A DNA stretch of 64,000 bases from Neodontobutis hainanensis (GCA_024349245.1 JALDNG010000102.1:1-64000); one strand, 5' to 3'; positions 12,237 to 24,193 are shown, counted from the first letter of the stretch. Translations and numbers: made by a program. The notes: generated by a model not told the origin, from the letters alone.

Positions 12237-13223
12237 ATTAATAAAACATCCCTTACTTGACTATAACCCATGTATAAATAGAAACCATAAAACACTCAAC
12301 ATAATTTCATGCATAAATGAATAACTAAATAAGTATACAGAAGTGAAACACATAAACATCAAAAATATTACACTACATATCCCCTCTCCTGGACCCTTTA
12401 GGTCCGGTCCTTGCTAAATATTACAACTGGTTCATAATACATGTATATTTTTTAAATTTAAATTATAACACAGATCAAAATCATACTTATTTAGCTTAAA
12501 CATTTCCCCATTAGATCATCCTTCTTCCACCATATCATCCTGTGGTTAACTTGTCGTACCTTCACTTAACAAAGTTACAGCAGGCAATATAAGAATATAT
12601 AATTTTACTCACATTAAATTTAATCATATGAGCAGAAAAAAATTGTAACATAAAATACTCCATCTCAGTTGTCCTATCTTAGAGCGCGTAATAATTTCCT
12701 TATTCATCCGAGTCCCCTCTTATGTCCAATCTAAAAGGCATTTGAATCTACTACATTTCCAAATCACATTACAATTGCTCACAAACAGGAACTTCTCCTG
12801 CAGTCCTGGAAACAGTCCAAGAGATGACGCTTTGACGTTTTGCTAAAGGTTCTCTTCTCGCTGGCTTCCTGTGATTCTCCAGGACTGAAAAGTAAATGCA
12901 TTAAAGGAATCGTTGCGCAATATATACGTATTGCAATATATATATTTCATGGCAGGTAAACAGTATTTCAGGTTATTGTTAATAATGACAATGTCTTGTA
13001 CAAACCATTTTTGAGTATTCACCTTTATTTATTATAGTATAAACGCTCAAATAAATTGTCGCATACTATTACAGTTTGTTCTGTGACAATAAAGAAGCAA
13101 TTTGAATCTTGAAAATACATAAGATACTTTTAGTTATTTTGCATTCAAACACAATTTCATCCACTGATCAGCAGCAGCTCTGTTCGGTGATCCCAGCTGT
13201 ATTGGTTGACATAATAGCTCTGT
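12237..13223. other. Intergenic downstream of the membrane-protein gene
   Basis: AT-rich DNA with no supported coding exon. It includes the region expected to hold the 3' UTR of the minus-strand gene ending at 13224. A palindromic GCAATATATACGTATTGC word lies near 12916. Confidence 0.4.
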
Positions 13224-14666
13224 TTACAAAAACATTAACTGTACAGCTGTAAGCGATAGGTGTGCTAAATGTCCAAATGTAGAAGCTAAATTAGTTAGCG
13301 ATTTGATATTGGTGGTCTCACACAGCCCCCTACAAAGAACAACAACAGTCAATGAAACAATGCAAACTTGCTTAATTTTTAACAAAGTAAACCTTTAGTC
13401 AACTTACTTTGCTTTGTTCTTTGCGCTGTCCTTCACATATTTGCACATTTTATTGTTAGCAGTGAGTTGTGTTTTGAGAGCATTTATTTCTTGAGTCCAA
13501 GCATCCGACTCTAGGTTTAACTTGTCTAAATGACAAAAAACAAAGAAGTTTTCCTTGCAAATTCCTTAATATACCACAAAGTGGCGGCAGCAAAGAAGTA
13601 ATTTAGCCTTACCTAGTTCTGCTCTTGCCTTTGACAATTCTTGAGTGATTGTTTCCTGCACAAATGTGATAATAAATTGAATGTAAAAAAAGTATTTACT
13701 GTCAGTCATCACAGTCGTCTCATAGCCTGTTTTGTCATAATTGCTTTCACTCTCAGGCAAACACACTTTTTTTAAATGAAAAAAATCACAACAAACTCAA
13801 TGTAATACTCAGATGCATTATCCTTAAATAAGACTTAAACAAAAAAGACTCGAAGACAAAGCTGCAGTTATAAAAATTCATTCAACACTTACCTTCTGTT
13901 TGTTGCATGTCTCCACTTCTACCTTTTTGACCTGGTATTGTTGATCATTTTCCATCATCATCCAACGTTTTGTTACTGTCAAATTTCCCAAAAGCAACTG
14001 ATTTTCAAAGACAACTTTCTGGAACATGTGTGTTTTATATTCATTGCCAGCTTTCTTTACGGCCAGGTCCAGTTGTTTGTTCTTCTGTTTAAGCAAAGCA
14101 ACAGGATAATATAGCACTGTAAAGATGAGCTGCAGTCCAATGGGCAGCAAGATGCTCAAAATGTTTAAGGTTCTTTGAATCCTCACAATGCTGTGAGGAG
14201 AGAAGAAACATTAAAAAATAAAAATAAAACAGAGGCGCAGCTACATACTTCTATCCGGAAGGTATGTTACAGTATGTAACTGACTGCTTTTGTTCTAGAT
14301 TGTGTCTAATTTAAAACTCGGATTTCCTGCATCCTGCTTTTAGATACTGAACAGCCTAAGGGGAAAACTCTGGGCTATTTTTTAATTAAGTTAATAAAAT
14401 GTTGAAACCTCAACCTGTCTGGTATCCATTAATGACAGGCTCAACCAGTTCAATCAGCAAATTTTTACTGTGACAACATTTCTAAAACATTTATAGAAAA
14501 AACAAAAACACAAGAAACAACCATTTGCTATAAATTCAAACATTTATGGTATTATATTAAAAGCAGTTAATACAGTAAGTTCTAAATTGGTTTCCTTTCT
14601 TTTTTAAAAAGATCAAGGCCAAGACACATACCAAATGTTGATGCTCCTGAGCAGCCTGCCTACATT
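13224..14666 (-). CDS. Uncharacterised single-pass membrane protein with charged helical tail (5' end missing)
   Basis: Five minus-strand exons join in one frame: 14632-14666, 13893-14190, 13613-13655, 13404/13407-13525 and 13224-13329, each bounded by AG and GT. The conceptual protein starts ...NVGRLLRSINICIVRIQRTL, then has one hydrophobic segment (ILLPIGLQLIFTVLYYPVAL). A long charged helical tail follows (KKAGNEYKTH, NDQQYQVKKVE, TQELSKARAEL, ALKTQLTANN). It ends with KNKAKGLCETTN and a hydrophobic-leaning end. The layout is that of a type II-like or signal-anchored protein with a coiled-coil ectodomain or tail. The initiator Met exon lies upstream of 14666 and was not found. Fish genomes carry families of similar small membrane coiled-coil proteins of unknown role, and I assign no function. 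If the last intron is retained, a stop occurs directly at 13404-13406 instead. The consistent phase over four junctions makes a real gene likely. Confidence 0.62.
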
Positions 14667-14898
14667 CTGTAATAATACATTGACACAACATTTTACACCA
14701 TTTTTAAAGTAGGATAAATACAAATAAGGCACATTTAGTCTTTTAAATTGGAAACAAAGTAAAAATAGAAGTGTCTAGAGAGAGTTCAAGACACTTGCAG
14801 GACAGACAGCCGCCTGCTGGTTCAAGTTAATATTCTTTTTTTAAGATTTTAGTGAGTGTGTCTGGTCTGAAGGCTATGCGTCAGGCCGATTGATAGTA

Positions 14899-15352
14899 TA
14901 CAGGTGCTGGTCATATTAGTATATCATCAAAAAGTTATATTTCACTAATTCCATTCAAAAAGTGAAACCTGTGTATTCATTACACACAGACTGATATTTA
15001 TTTTATTTTTGATCATAACTAACAACTAAGGAAAATTCAGTAACTCCAGCTGAAGTCCACTCTTTCCGAATCTCCCTCACATTTTTGAATGGGTTTTGTT
15101 TCACATTCCTCTCCGGGGTGAGGTTATCCCTATTGCTTGTACACTTGTTTCACCACATCTTTTCCTTCCCGTCTCCTCTCTATTAATGTGCTGGGACACA
15201 AAACTCTGTGAACAGCCAGCCGCTTTTGCAATGACCTTTTGTCTTGCCCTCCTTGTGCGATGTGTCTATGGTCACCTTTAGGACAACTGTCCACTTTTTG
15301 ACTGGAATTAGTGAAAATTAACTTTTTGATGTTCTAATGACCAGCACCTGTA
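14899..15352 (-). mobile_element. Internally deleted mariner/Tc1-type DNA transposon remnant
   Basis: The ends are inverted copies. The left end is TACAGGTGCTGGTCATATTA at 14899. The right end, ATGACCAGCACCTGTA, finishes at 15352, and a second matching pair lies just inside (CAAAAAGTTATATTTCACTAATTCC against GGAATTAGTGAAAATTAACTTTTTG). The middle reads, on the minus strand, like the start of a Tc1/mariner transposase gene (helix-turn-helix region), broken by stops and frame changes. Only about 450 bp remain, against roughly 1.2 to 1.6 kb for a complete member. It is non-autonomous and dead. Confidence 0.8.
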
Positions 15353-15689
15353 ATTATCAAAAATACAAGCCTGAAGTGTATCTACACAAGAATTAAACTT
15401 CATTAAAGATCTTAAGTTATACTGGGCATACACTTACAAGACCAAAGATTCTCAACACTTTACATGACACAATATTCAGACTGTACCTCACATCAGATGT
15501 AGCTTCCAAAACCTGGGTGATATTTTACATGTCTGAACAATGCATGGTATATTTTTGAACTGAATGTCAACATTGGGTACATATTTGGCCAATGGTATTA
15601 CTAGTAGTATTAGTATTTGGTGAGACCCAGATCTGAACAGTGGGTTATGCAGCCATGTGCTGTAGAGAGCAGGGACGGTTGCAACTTAG

Positions 15690-15940
15690 CCAAGGCTCGG
15701 GCCGGAGTATAGCAGTGTGTAGAGTGGCCGTCCTTCGACCGGCGGGTGGGCGGATCGAATCCCGCTCGAAACATCCCGCTCTCCCCCGCATACTGTCGTT
15801 GTGTCCTTGGGCAAGACACTTAACCTACATTGCCTCCAGTGAAGTTCTGCAACAGTGGTAATAGTTTAATGTATGTAAATTACTTCGAGTGCCTACTACA
15901 GTAGGTGGAAAAGCGCTATATAAAAATAAAGATCATTATT
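15690..15940 (+). repeat. tRNA-derived SINE
   Basis: The head carries a degenerate tRNA promoter: an A-box-like stretch near 15700-15725 and a B-box-like GGATCGAATCCC near 15752. The body has the core CCTTGGGCAAGACACTTAAC and the tail has AAAAGCGCTATATAAA, the usual 3' end of such fish SINEs. It shares core and tail with the copy at 37491-37825, so both belong to one superfamily. A tRNA gene is excluded because no cloverleaf follows. Confidence 0.8.
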
Positions 15941-16102
15941 AAGACTCAAGTGTAGCGTGCTGCCTGATCAGTAAAAATAAATTAGTTACCAATAGAGTGA
16001 ACTAGTGTGGCCTTGTTGCAAATTTACTGGTTAGTGTCATTGCCACAACCACCAAGCAGTGTTAGTCTTAAAAATTCCAAGACAATTTTAAGCCATTTCC
16101 TT

Positions 16103-16108
16103 TTTATT
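16103..16108 (-). terminator. rplp1: Polyadenylation signal of rplp1
   Basis: AATAAA on the minus strand, 25 bases beyond the rplp1 stop codon. The very short 3' UTR this implies is usual for ribosomal protein mRNAs. Confidence 0.7.
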
Positions 16109-16132
16109 TGTGTTTTTACAAAAACATCTGGT

Positions 16133-17885
16133 TTAATCAAAGAGACCAAAGCCCATGTCATCATCAGATTCCTCTGACTCTTCCTTCTTTTCTTCCTTTT
16201 TCTCCTCCTCTTTGGCTGCAAAAGGGTAAAGTAATTAATACAAACACTCATGAGGTTCCATCTCCATGACGTACACCACAACAAAACTAAATTGCTTAAT
16301 AAAAATGAGAACTTGAGTCCCAATCAATTTCCTTTAGGAGTGCCTTGCTTAACTCGGAAAATCATCATTACCATCCAGGGACCAATTTAAAGAGAAATTT
16401 GGTGCAATTGAAATTGCTAAATTTGGTACAGTGCATTTCATTTACCTTGTGTGTCTCCACCTGCAGGAGCAGCTCCAACAGCAGGGGCCCCAGCTGGAGC
16501 CCCACCTCCAGCTCCAACGTTACAGATCAGGCTGCCAATGTCAACACTGGACAGAGCCTGCAACACCAACATCATAGTCATTTCCAGTTCAGTTAAATTC
16601 ATTTATGCACCAGAGCTCTATCAATTTCTACACACTTGGGGTTAACCGCGAAAGTTTTTCAACAAAGAAAAGATTACAGGTCATTATCATTTTTAATTCC
16701 ACTAATTGAATATGCTTAACTTTATAATGGTGTAATTACATGTAATGCCTAAGCATTCTTTTTTTACGGTCTATAGCAAGCCTTAGTTGCATGTTCTGTT
16801 AGAATTTGAGCAAATTGGGAATGCCAACTTGGCACTTAATTTAAACAGATTTGTCAGATTGAATAAAAATAAATGTATATTCCAAAAAGAAAGGGTTTTC
16901 TAGATGTGCTGCACCTTGGCAAAAAGACTTGGCCAGAAGGGTTCCACAGTGACACCAGCAGCCTTGATCAGAGCATTCAGCTTGTCCTCCTGCAGAAAAC
17001 AAAACAGTTTGTTTGCAAACAACAAAGAATCTTACAGAAAACAAAGATTCTCCATCTTAGATTTATGTTTTAACATTTATGGGTAAATAGCATGTCCCAA
17101 AAAGAAAGTCTAACTTTGAGCTTAACAATCCTTATACACTTTGAATTAAATGTCTATTGTGTTTTGATTATAACCACCAACTTTATTGTTGACAACGCTC
17201 AAGTACAGAAATTATGTAATAAAGCAATGTATCAACTGTTTCCTGTATGCTTGCATTGTAATTTACTTGTAATATATATTAGAGAAGGATAGACATGCAG
17301 GTCGTAGCTTAAACAAAAATGAAATGTAATTAGGTAAAGGCGCCACTTATACCCTCATCCACGTGGGTTCATCAAACTGCCAAGAGCAAAAACAAGACAA
17401 TTCCGTTTCAGAAAACCCCGTCAGATATAATCAGGTCTCGTCTGACATTGCAAACTCATATTTGGACTTTAAGTGACCCATGCGATGGCTGGAAGTTGAT
17501 ATAACTTGAAACACCGCATAAGTTTAAAAGCAGACACGACAGTTGTGGACCACATGTGTAAAGCCGGTGTGCCACTACAAAAACGTGGTTAAGCCTTAGC
17601 ATGGCAGCCTCCATGATGCCGCCATTTTGGGCAGGATATGGGACTGTTTTGACACATTAATGCCATTTAAGCAGAACATAGCGCCCTTTTACACAAACTC
17701 AGTTACTCTGTAATTTAATTGATAAACGATAACACTTATTTAGAGAATAGTGAGTCTAACTGACCATTTGACCGGTGTATGCGGCTCTGTGTGGATCAAT
17801 ATGGGACACTTACGGTGACGGTAACTTCATCGTCGTGGAGGATCAGAGCAGAGTAAATGCAGGCGAGCTCAGACACGGAGGCCAT
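16133..17885 (-). CDS. rplp1: Large-subunit acidic ribosomal phosphoprotein P1
   Basis: Four exons: 17814-17885, 16915-16989, 16446-16557 and 16133-16215. They total 342 bases, encoding 113 residues plus stop, close to the usual 114. The protein begins MASVSELACIYSALILHDDE, continues LNALIKAAGVTVEPFWPSLF, then an Ala/Gly/Pro hinge (GAGGGAPAGAPAVGAAPAGG). It ends in the acidic tail EESDDDMGFGLFD shared by the P-stalk proteins. P1 pairs with P2 and binds P0 in the ribosomal stalk, where the tail recruits translational GTPases. The first helix and the C-terminal tail are intact and all junctions keep frame, so this is the functional gene and not a processed copy. The start is the only ATG compatible with the family's N-terminus. 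Expression is probably growth-controlled through the 5' oligopyrimidine tract described separately. The gene lies about 2.3 kb downstream of clptm1l on the same strand. Confidence 0.97.
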
Positions 17886-18009
17886 TGTAGATATTAGTTT
17901 TTAAAGTGGTAGCAGCGGATGCCTAAATTTGACGGTGCTAGTCGCCGGATTGCGGGCCTTAGCTTCGAATGAAGAACCGAGCACCTTAGGCACGTTTCCT
18001 TACTACAGC

Positions 18010-18046
18010 GGAAAGAGAGAGAGAGGGCGGGAGTTTAGTATTTATA
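18010..18046 (-). promoter_or_regulatory. rplp1: rplp1 core promoter: TATA box and 5' TOP start
   Basis: On the minus strand TATAAATA lies at 18046-18039. A pyrimidine tract ending CTCTCTCTTTCC follows at about 18021-18010. Starting at the C in CTCTTTCC (18017) puts the start site 22 to 29 bases from the TATA box and gives a 5' UTR of about 130 bases. Ribosomal protein mRNAs begin with such a C plus oligopyrimidine tract, which places their translation under mTOR/LARP1 control. The exact start site is inferred. Confidence 0.72.
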
Positions 18047-18137
18047 CTGTACGTCAGGTCTGCGTGCTGACGTCACGACAGACGTACACATAAATGTTTG
18101 TTCTTCTTGTTTTATTCACAGATAGATGTATACTGTA

Positions 18138-19182
18138 TATTTACACTCACCGGTTGCTTTTTTTAGGTAGGCCTGTTAAATTGCTTGGTAACACAAATTG
18201 CTAATCAGAACAATCACATGTCTGCAACTCAACACATTGAGAAGTGTGGTGGAGTCCACTTGCTGAAGTTCAAGCATGCATCAGGATGGGGAAGAAAAGG
18301 GGACTTGAACGTGGAATGGTTGTTGGTGCCAGAAGGGCCTAGTATTTCAAAAACAGCTGATCTAGTGGGATTTTCACACACAACCATCTTTAGAGTTTAC
18401 AGAAAATGGTCCGAAAAAGAAAATATCCAGTGAGCTGCAGTTGTGTGGACAGAAATGCCTTGTCAGAGGTCAGAAGAAAATAAGCAGGCTGATTGGAGAT
18501 GAGAACCACTCGTTACAACCAATGTCTGCAGAATACCAGCTCTGAACGGACAACACGTGGAGCCCTGAAGCACATATACTACAGCAGCAGACGACCACAC
18601 CGACTGAAGCTCCTGTCAGCTAAGAACAGAAAACAATTCACACAGGCTTACCAAAATTGGTCAAAAGAGGTTAAAAACAAGTTGCTTTGTCTGATGAGTC
18701 TTGATTTCTGCTGCGATATTCAGATGGTAGGGTTAGTTTGGCGTAACTTTACATAAAAGCATTGATCCATCCTTGTCCCAGTGGTTCAGGTTGGTAGCTG
18801 TGTAATTGGTTGAGGGATATTTTCTTGACACACTTTGGGCCCCTTAGTAATAATTGAGCATCGTTTAAATCCCACAGCCTACCTGAGTATTGTTGCTGAC
18901 CATGTGCATCCCTTTCTGACTACAGTGTACTTTCTGATTCTTCCAGCAGGATAATGCACCAGGTTTCACAAAGCTCCAATCATCTCAGACTGATGACAAT
19001 GAGTTCTCTTAACTCAAATGGCCTCCACAGTCACCAGATCTCTATCAAATAGAGCAGCTTGTGTTGTGCTGGAACGGGAGAGTATCATCCTGGAAGATTC
19101 TGCAGCAACTGTGTGACGCTATCATGTCAATATAGATCTAAATCTCCGGTCCGGCTTAATGAAGTGGCCGGTGAGTGTATAT
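18138..19182 (+). mobile_element. Degraded Tc1-like transposon
   Basis: The ends are inverted: ACACTCACCGGTTGC on the left (about 18143) and GGCCGGTGAGTGTATA on the right (ending about 19182). Inside, the plus strand carries transposase pieces, including the helix-turn-helix region (LSISKTADLVGFSHTTIFRV-like, then KWSEKENIQ, around 18320-18430). Later nucleotide stretches match catalytic-domain coding (GATGAGTCTTGATTTCTGCT, TTTGGGCCCCTTAGTA, GGCCTCCACAGTCACCAG). Stops and deletions break every frame. It is a fossil lying between rplp1 and clptm1l. Confidence 0.88.
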
Positions 19183-20155
19183 AATAAATCTTTACTCATA
19201 ATATAACCTGACATGTGACTTTTAAAAAGCCATTTCTTGTAAAAGGGGGCACAAAAGCATTACGTTTCCAAAAAAACAGGAAGGTACTTTATAGAACATG
19301 CATTCACACCAGAAACCTTTAGTCAGTCATTTTTTTATTATTTAATCTCAAAACACAAGTATTGAAACAAAATGGTAAATTAATAGCAATTAATGGCAAA
19401 TCATTCTGACTGCATTTTCACAAGACAATGCCCTCCTACTGTTGTAATGTCCCAGCTAAAAAAACAAAAACAACATAAAATAAAATAATACTTTCATCAA
19501 AACAATTATTTTCCCATTTCATTTGGTCCATGTCTACTTCAAAAACACCAGGAGAGTGTATGTTGGACACAGCAGGATCACAGTTCAAACATGTCTACCA
19601 TTTGGCACCACAAATGTCCTTTGCCCTGACATGTATAAATACTCGAGCAGGTTAAACTACAAATGGGAAAAAAAGTCACTTCAACATAGTGAGAGGCCAG
19701 TCTGTTACATTGTTGGAATGCTCTGCCATTTTTTGTCTCCATTAATGTCTCTGCAGCACATGTAAATGCTCTACATCTGAAAGAAGGTCAAGCTTAAAAA
19801 AAACAATGAACTAAGTTGAAATATATTTAGAGACAAGACTGCATTATGATTTAAGTTGATAATAAACTTGAGTGAGGTGTTTTTGATGAGTGGATAAACC
19901 ATATAGGTATTGTTCTTTTGTATGATGGCATAGGAAGTTATCGTTTACAACTTCAAAAGAAGTTGTTCCCTCAACCACGCTGAATCAAACCTTTATAAAA
20001 ATCTGAATTTGTAATCATCAGATTATTATGTGTCTGAGATCAACATAATGTGAAAACACAAGAGGAAAATGGATGACCATTATCAAGTGATGGCACGCGT
20101 ATTAAATTATTACAATCCATTGCAGAATAATAAAGGCCATTACCACATTAGCCTT

Positions 20156-23100
20156 TCATTCTTTGTGAGACTTTTTTTTGGGTTCTTCATCATAAGAAAC
20201 TCCATATTCATTTACTCTAGTCTTGTCCACTGGATACAGCCTAAAAAAGATGTAAATGGTGAAAGTTAGTTAAATCTTCACTAAAGATTTACTTCAAGTC
20301 GCACTTTTCTTTAATGTACGAGTGGTTGGAAAATATACTGTACCATCTCTGGTAAAGGTAAATGAGAAACACAACATCGTCGCGGAAACAGGCCAGTCTG
20401 TGAGACGTTGGCATTGTGATGATGAAGGCAAACACATCATCGATGAAGGTATTGAATGCCTGTTTTAACAAACAAACAAACAGTAAACATCTGACGCTAA
20501 CACTGGGAGCCTTTTATCAAATTACTGGAAGTTAAGCAGTTCTTACCTTGTACATAAATGCTTTCCAGGGCAAGTGGGCCACGGATTTGAGCTGGTGAAT
20601 CAAGAAACAGAAATATGTACAATCAAAAAAAAAAAAAAAAAAGTTAAACACAAGCCATACAATTTAAGGGCAAGTGTGCGCGTAATATACCCACCTTATA
20701 ATTGACAAATAGTTGAGGAAGCATGAAAAGAAATCCAAAAGCATACACCCCTATAGAGTAAAAGAAAAGAAAATCTCTTATAAACTTCTATAAAACACTG
20801 GTTCATGCGTTAGTATACTGTGTTAAGGAAAGTTTACCATTCACCAAACTGTTAATTAACCACGAGTACCAACTAAAAACACAGAAAAACAGTAGAGTTA
20901 AGCATTGAAATGGAATGTATTTATAATGTTAAGTGTCTAGTACAGACTATTACCTCTTATAACGTAGGAAAACTAGCGCGTAAACAGCTCCTCCAATACA
21001 CAACGGATAAAGGAGATATGAAAGATACTTCATTGCCTGCATAACAAAAAAAAAGGGCAAAAAATTATCCAATTGAATGTGCATTATTCTCCTCATGATT
21101 GTAACAACTGCTGTTATCTTACCAAAGTATCATACTCTTCTGTTCTTTTCTCAGATTCATCTAGCTTCCCAAACTGTTACAGAAAGTCACATGTTTACAA
21201 TGATATTTTTTCTACATTTTGTGTGCCGACTACATGTTTTTATACTTGCCTAAGTATATTGTATTAACATCACAAGTTAACCACAGCGGTAAGTTTGAGC
21301 TTTAAGTTTATTGACACTTACCAGGAATGTTGGTTTGCCTCCTTTCCAGAAAACCTGAATCTTAAAAGCTTTTTTCACCTTCCATACCTATAACACACAC
21401 ACACACAACATAATACAGACATGCCTAACATCAAATGTCCTTATAGCTCAGCATTAAACCTCTTGGTAGGCACAATATTGGTTTCTCACTTCAATGATTG
21501 ACCCAATGCCTGCAGGTATGAGAACAAGCAGGCTGGTCTGCTGGTCAAACAAATAGAGGAAAATGACAATGGTGCTGAAACATCGCCACAGCACTGAAGG
21601 AAAAAAAAAAAAAAACAAGTAATCATTATACTGCATGTGTATAAATGGATTTCCAATGTTATGCCCAAGAGAATAACGCTTTATTTCACAAAACATCTGG
21701 AAGCCCTGCAGCCAAGATTTGTTGACTAAGCTGCAGCACGTGCCAGATGCCTGTTTTCTGGTTAATCCCCTTGTTTTATACTTATTTTCTCTCCAGTGTA
21801 AATATAGGCCAAAAAATGCACATTTACAGTGTATATTTAAGGTGTTAAGTGACATACCTGCTTTGCTTGACATCCCCACCATGCTCTTCTTCTGTTTCCA
21901 AAAGCTGATGTCATTTTTAAAGGCCAGGAAGTCAAAAAGAAGCTAAAAGGTCACACTACATATATTTATCATTAGGAAATAAATCATGCAGGTATAATTT
22001 TTTCATTGAAAGACTATGGCAAACTAGAGCTGCTGATTTAAATCAACATATGTGATAAGGCTAATAAAGTCTGATATGTAATGGGACTCACGTGGAAGGC
22101 TGCTACAAAAAATGTCAAAGCCAGGAAGTACAGGTTGGTGTCAACAAAGATCCCTTTAATCTCATCAGCATCCTTCTCTGTGAAACCTGTACCAACATTC
22201 ATGGGTGTAATGAGTTAAACTGATTTTTGTGTCCATGTGAAAGACTAACCCACCAAACTGCTGCAAAGAGTAAACTGCATCTTGCATGTGGATCCAGAAC
22301 CTCAGTCTGCCCAGAGAGATGGAGTCGTACGAGATGGTCAGAGGTATCTCAGTTGATGTACTGTTGATCTCCTAAACAACAAATGGACTGATTAAGAATG
22401 GAGCATCCAATTTAGCAAACTGACAGTTTTTTAGGTAGCTGGACAGCAAAACAAATACAGCTTTGTCAGAAGCCTTGACAAATTATTATTATTTTATACT
22501 AGTATGTTAATATTTTATTAAATAGTCAGCGCTCACCACAAGGTCCTTGACCCGGTTGCTGAGCTCATCAACGAACAGCAGAGGTAGATACACCATCTTC
22601 TTGCCATTTTGAAATCTGTACACAAGGAAAATATATAAATCATTCAATCTGGTTCTGAATCTGTATTTTAGTAAATATTTAGAAAGTGTGGATTATCTAT
22701 AGCTCACACTCTGAGGTATCTGTGGACATCACTTGGCAGGTACTCTTTGTCAAACAGGAAGTGATCTCCTACTACATTGAATGTCAGACGAGAACGCCAG
22801 TGAGAAACTGGGTGATCTGACAGGGAGCTGTGTCCTGTGGCTCTCCCGGCTGCAGGATCATCATTACCATTTTTCTTCTGCTGAGGTTCTTTCAGATCCT
22901 GCAAGACCACACAGCAAATTATTTTTTTACTGCTTTTTACTGTACCAGCTTAACTAATGAAGAACAATGTATAATTTACCTGTGTCTGATCATCTCCTGC
23001 TATGAGGGAGATCTCAGGAGGTTTGGGGACCATATATGTGGTGAGCTGAGCCACCATATGGACCTGTCTTGGGTCTTGCCATGGTGTGACACCAGCTTGA

Positions 23101-23695
23101 TGGACAAAAATTAGCGCATACAATGTTCCATTGTTACGCGTCTTCTTTGGGAGGGAGACATTTACCAACCTGGAGGGTTGATCAGAAATAACTAAGATGT
23201 TAATTGATCATCAAGATGTAATAAGCTTGCATCAAAAAGGACATTTTTTTAAATCAAGTAAGGATATAATACATGTTTCTTGATATTATTTAAATATATT
23301 CCTTTTTAATATTATTAAATCATATACAAAATAGTTCCACTAACCATTCAAACTTTTTGTTAATGTCAAAGTCTTCCTCTTTGTGAATAAGTGTATGTCC
23401 TCCCTCTGCATTTGGCCGCAGTGTAGAGTAGATGCTCAACTGTTAATTCAAAACATTAGTACATATTCACACATTAATAAAGCACTGACTGAATGAATGG
23501 GAAAAACGCATTGCTGTTCAGAATCAATACCTGCAGTTTGGGGTTTCCGGCCAGCAAGGGGGTGATACAGTTGACACTTTTAGGGTCGTCACAAGGCTTG
23601 GTGTACACTATCCCATACATGACCCAACAAGTGTGCAACACATACACCACAAACACACCCACAATCAGGGTAGTGAAGGACGTTTTTAGGAACAT
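20156..23695 (-). CDS. clptm1l: CLPTM1-like multipass membrane protein (cisplatin resistance-related CRR9)
   Basis: Seventeen coding exons with GT-AG borders: 23531-23695, 23345-23439, 22980-23169, 22710-22898, 22537-22615, 22254-22371, 22092-22186, 21858-21942, 21490-21593, 21322-21387, 21123-21173, 20954-21036, 20838-20872, 20695-20750, 20547-20591, 20344-20459 and 20156-20240. Landmarks are an N-terminal membrane anchor (FTTLIVGVFVVYVLHTCWVM), a luminal part with VSLPKKTRNNGTLYA and LTTYMVPKP, and membrane segments at NLYFLALTFFVAAFHLLFDF, AMKYLSYLLYPLCIGGAVYA and GFLFMLPQLFVNYK. The C-terminal core has NTFIDDVFAFIITMPTSHRL and LIYLYQRWLYPVDK. It follows vertebrate CLPTM1L throughout, and I see no disabling change. 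The family acts in ER membranes; CLPTM1L has been reported as a lipid scramblase in GPI-anchor synthesis and as a survival factor in tumour cells. The start ATG at 23693-23695 matches the family's N-terminus; a GTG upstream is not needed. The low-complexity lysine-rich end (EEPKKKSHKE) is short. Confidence 0.97.
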
Positions 23696-23756
23696 GATGA
23701 TAGCGTCTTCACTGTGCACCGTTTCCTTTGGTTAGCTAAGTTGGAGAGCCATAAGT
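23696..23756 (-). promoter_or_regulatory. clptm1l: clptm1l 5' UTR exon start with a short upstream ORF
   Basis: A strong acceptor (T-rich tract then GCAG) ends just above 23756, so the exon holding the start codon begins with 61 bases of 5' UTR. That UTR contains an upstream reading frame, ATG at 23750-23752 to TAA at 23732-23734, six codons (MALQLS). It ends 36 bases before the main ATG and could lower or condition translation of clptm1l. Whether it is translated is unknown. Confidence 0.55.
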
Positions 23757-24193
23757 CTGCAAAAAAAAGTTTTTCCAAATTAAAAACATTATAAAAGGGA
23801 TTTTTTTAACCTTGAGTTCAAATTTGTGTTCACTGAACAAGTCCTTTGGAACTGGATGCAATGTCAGATGCTTTCTCATTTTAGGTTAGAAAAATTAATT
23901 AACTGGAAACAGCCTGTGTAAAGACCTAAAACACTTTTTTTTAAAAAATAAGCCTGCAATCATTTAATTGTTTTAATACCAGCTATGCATAAAAGCACAA
24001 GATCTCTGCTTTTTCGATCGAATATGTTATTTGTAACACAAATGACAACAATCAGATTTCCCTAAATACTTTGCCGTAATTGTTCATAATAAGGTAAACC
24101 GTACTTTTCAAGCTAATTTCTCCATTGAATCATCTGTACTTTTACACATAAGTATGTTGTTAAATGTTAAAGCTGACGTCAACTTAAACGTAC

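Noticed and set aside
16990..17813. Possible box C/D snoRNA in rplp1 intron 1 (TGATGA word on the minus strand near 17373)
   Set aside because: No D box at a suitable distance and no terminal stem could be found.
21454..21882. Minus-strand frame of 142 codons
   Set aside because: It reads through clptm1l exons 8 and 9 and the intron between them, so it is not a separate gene.
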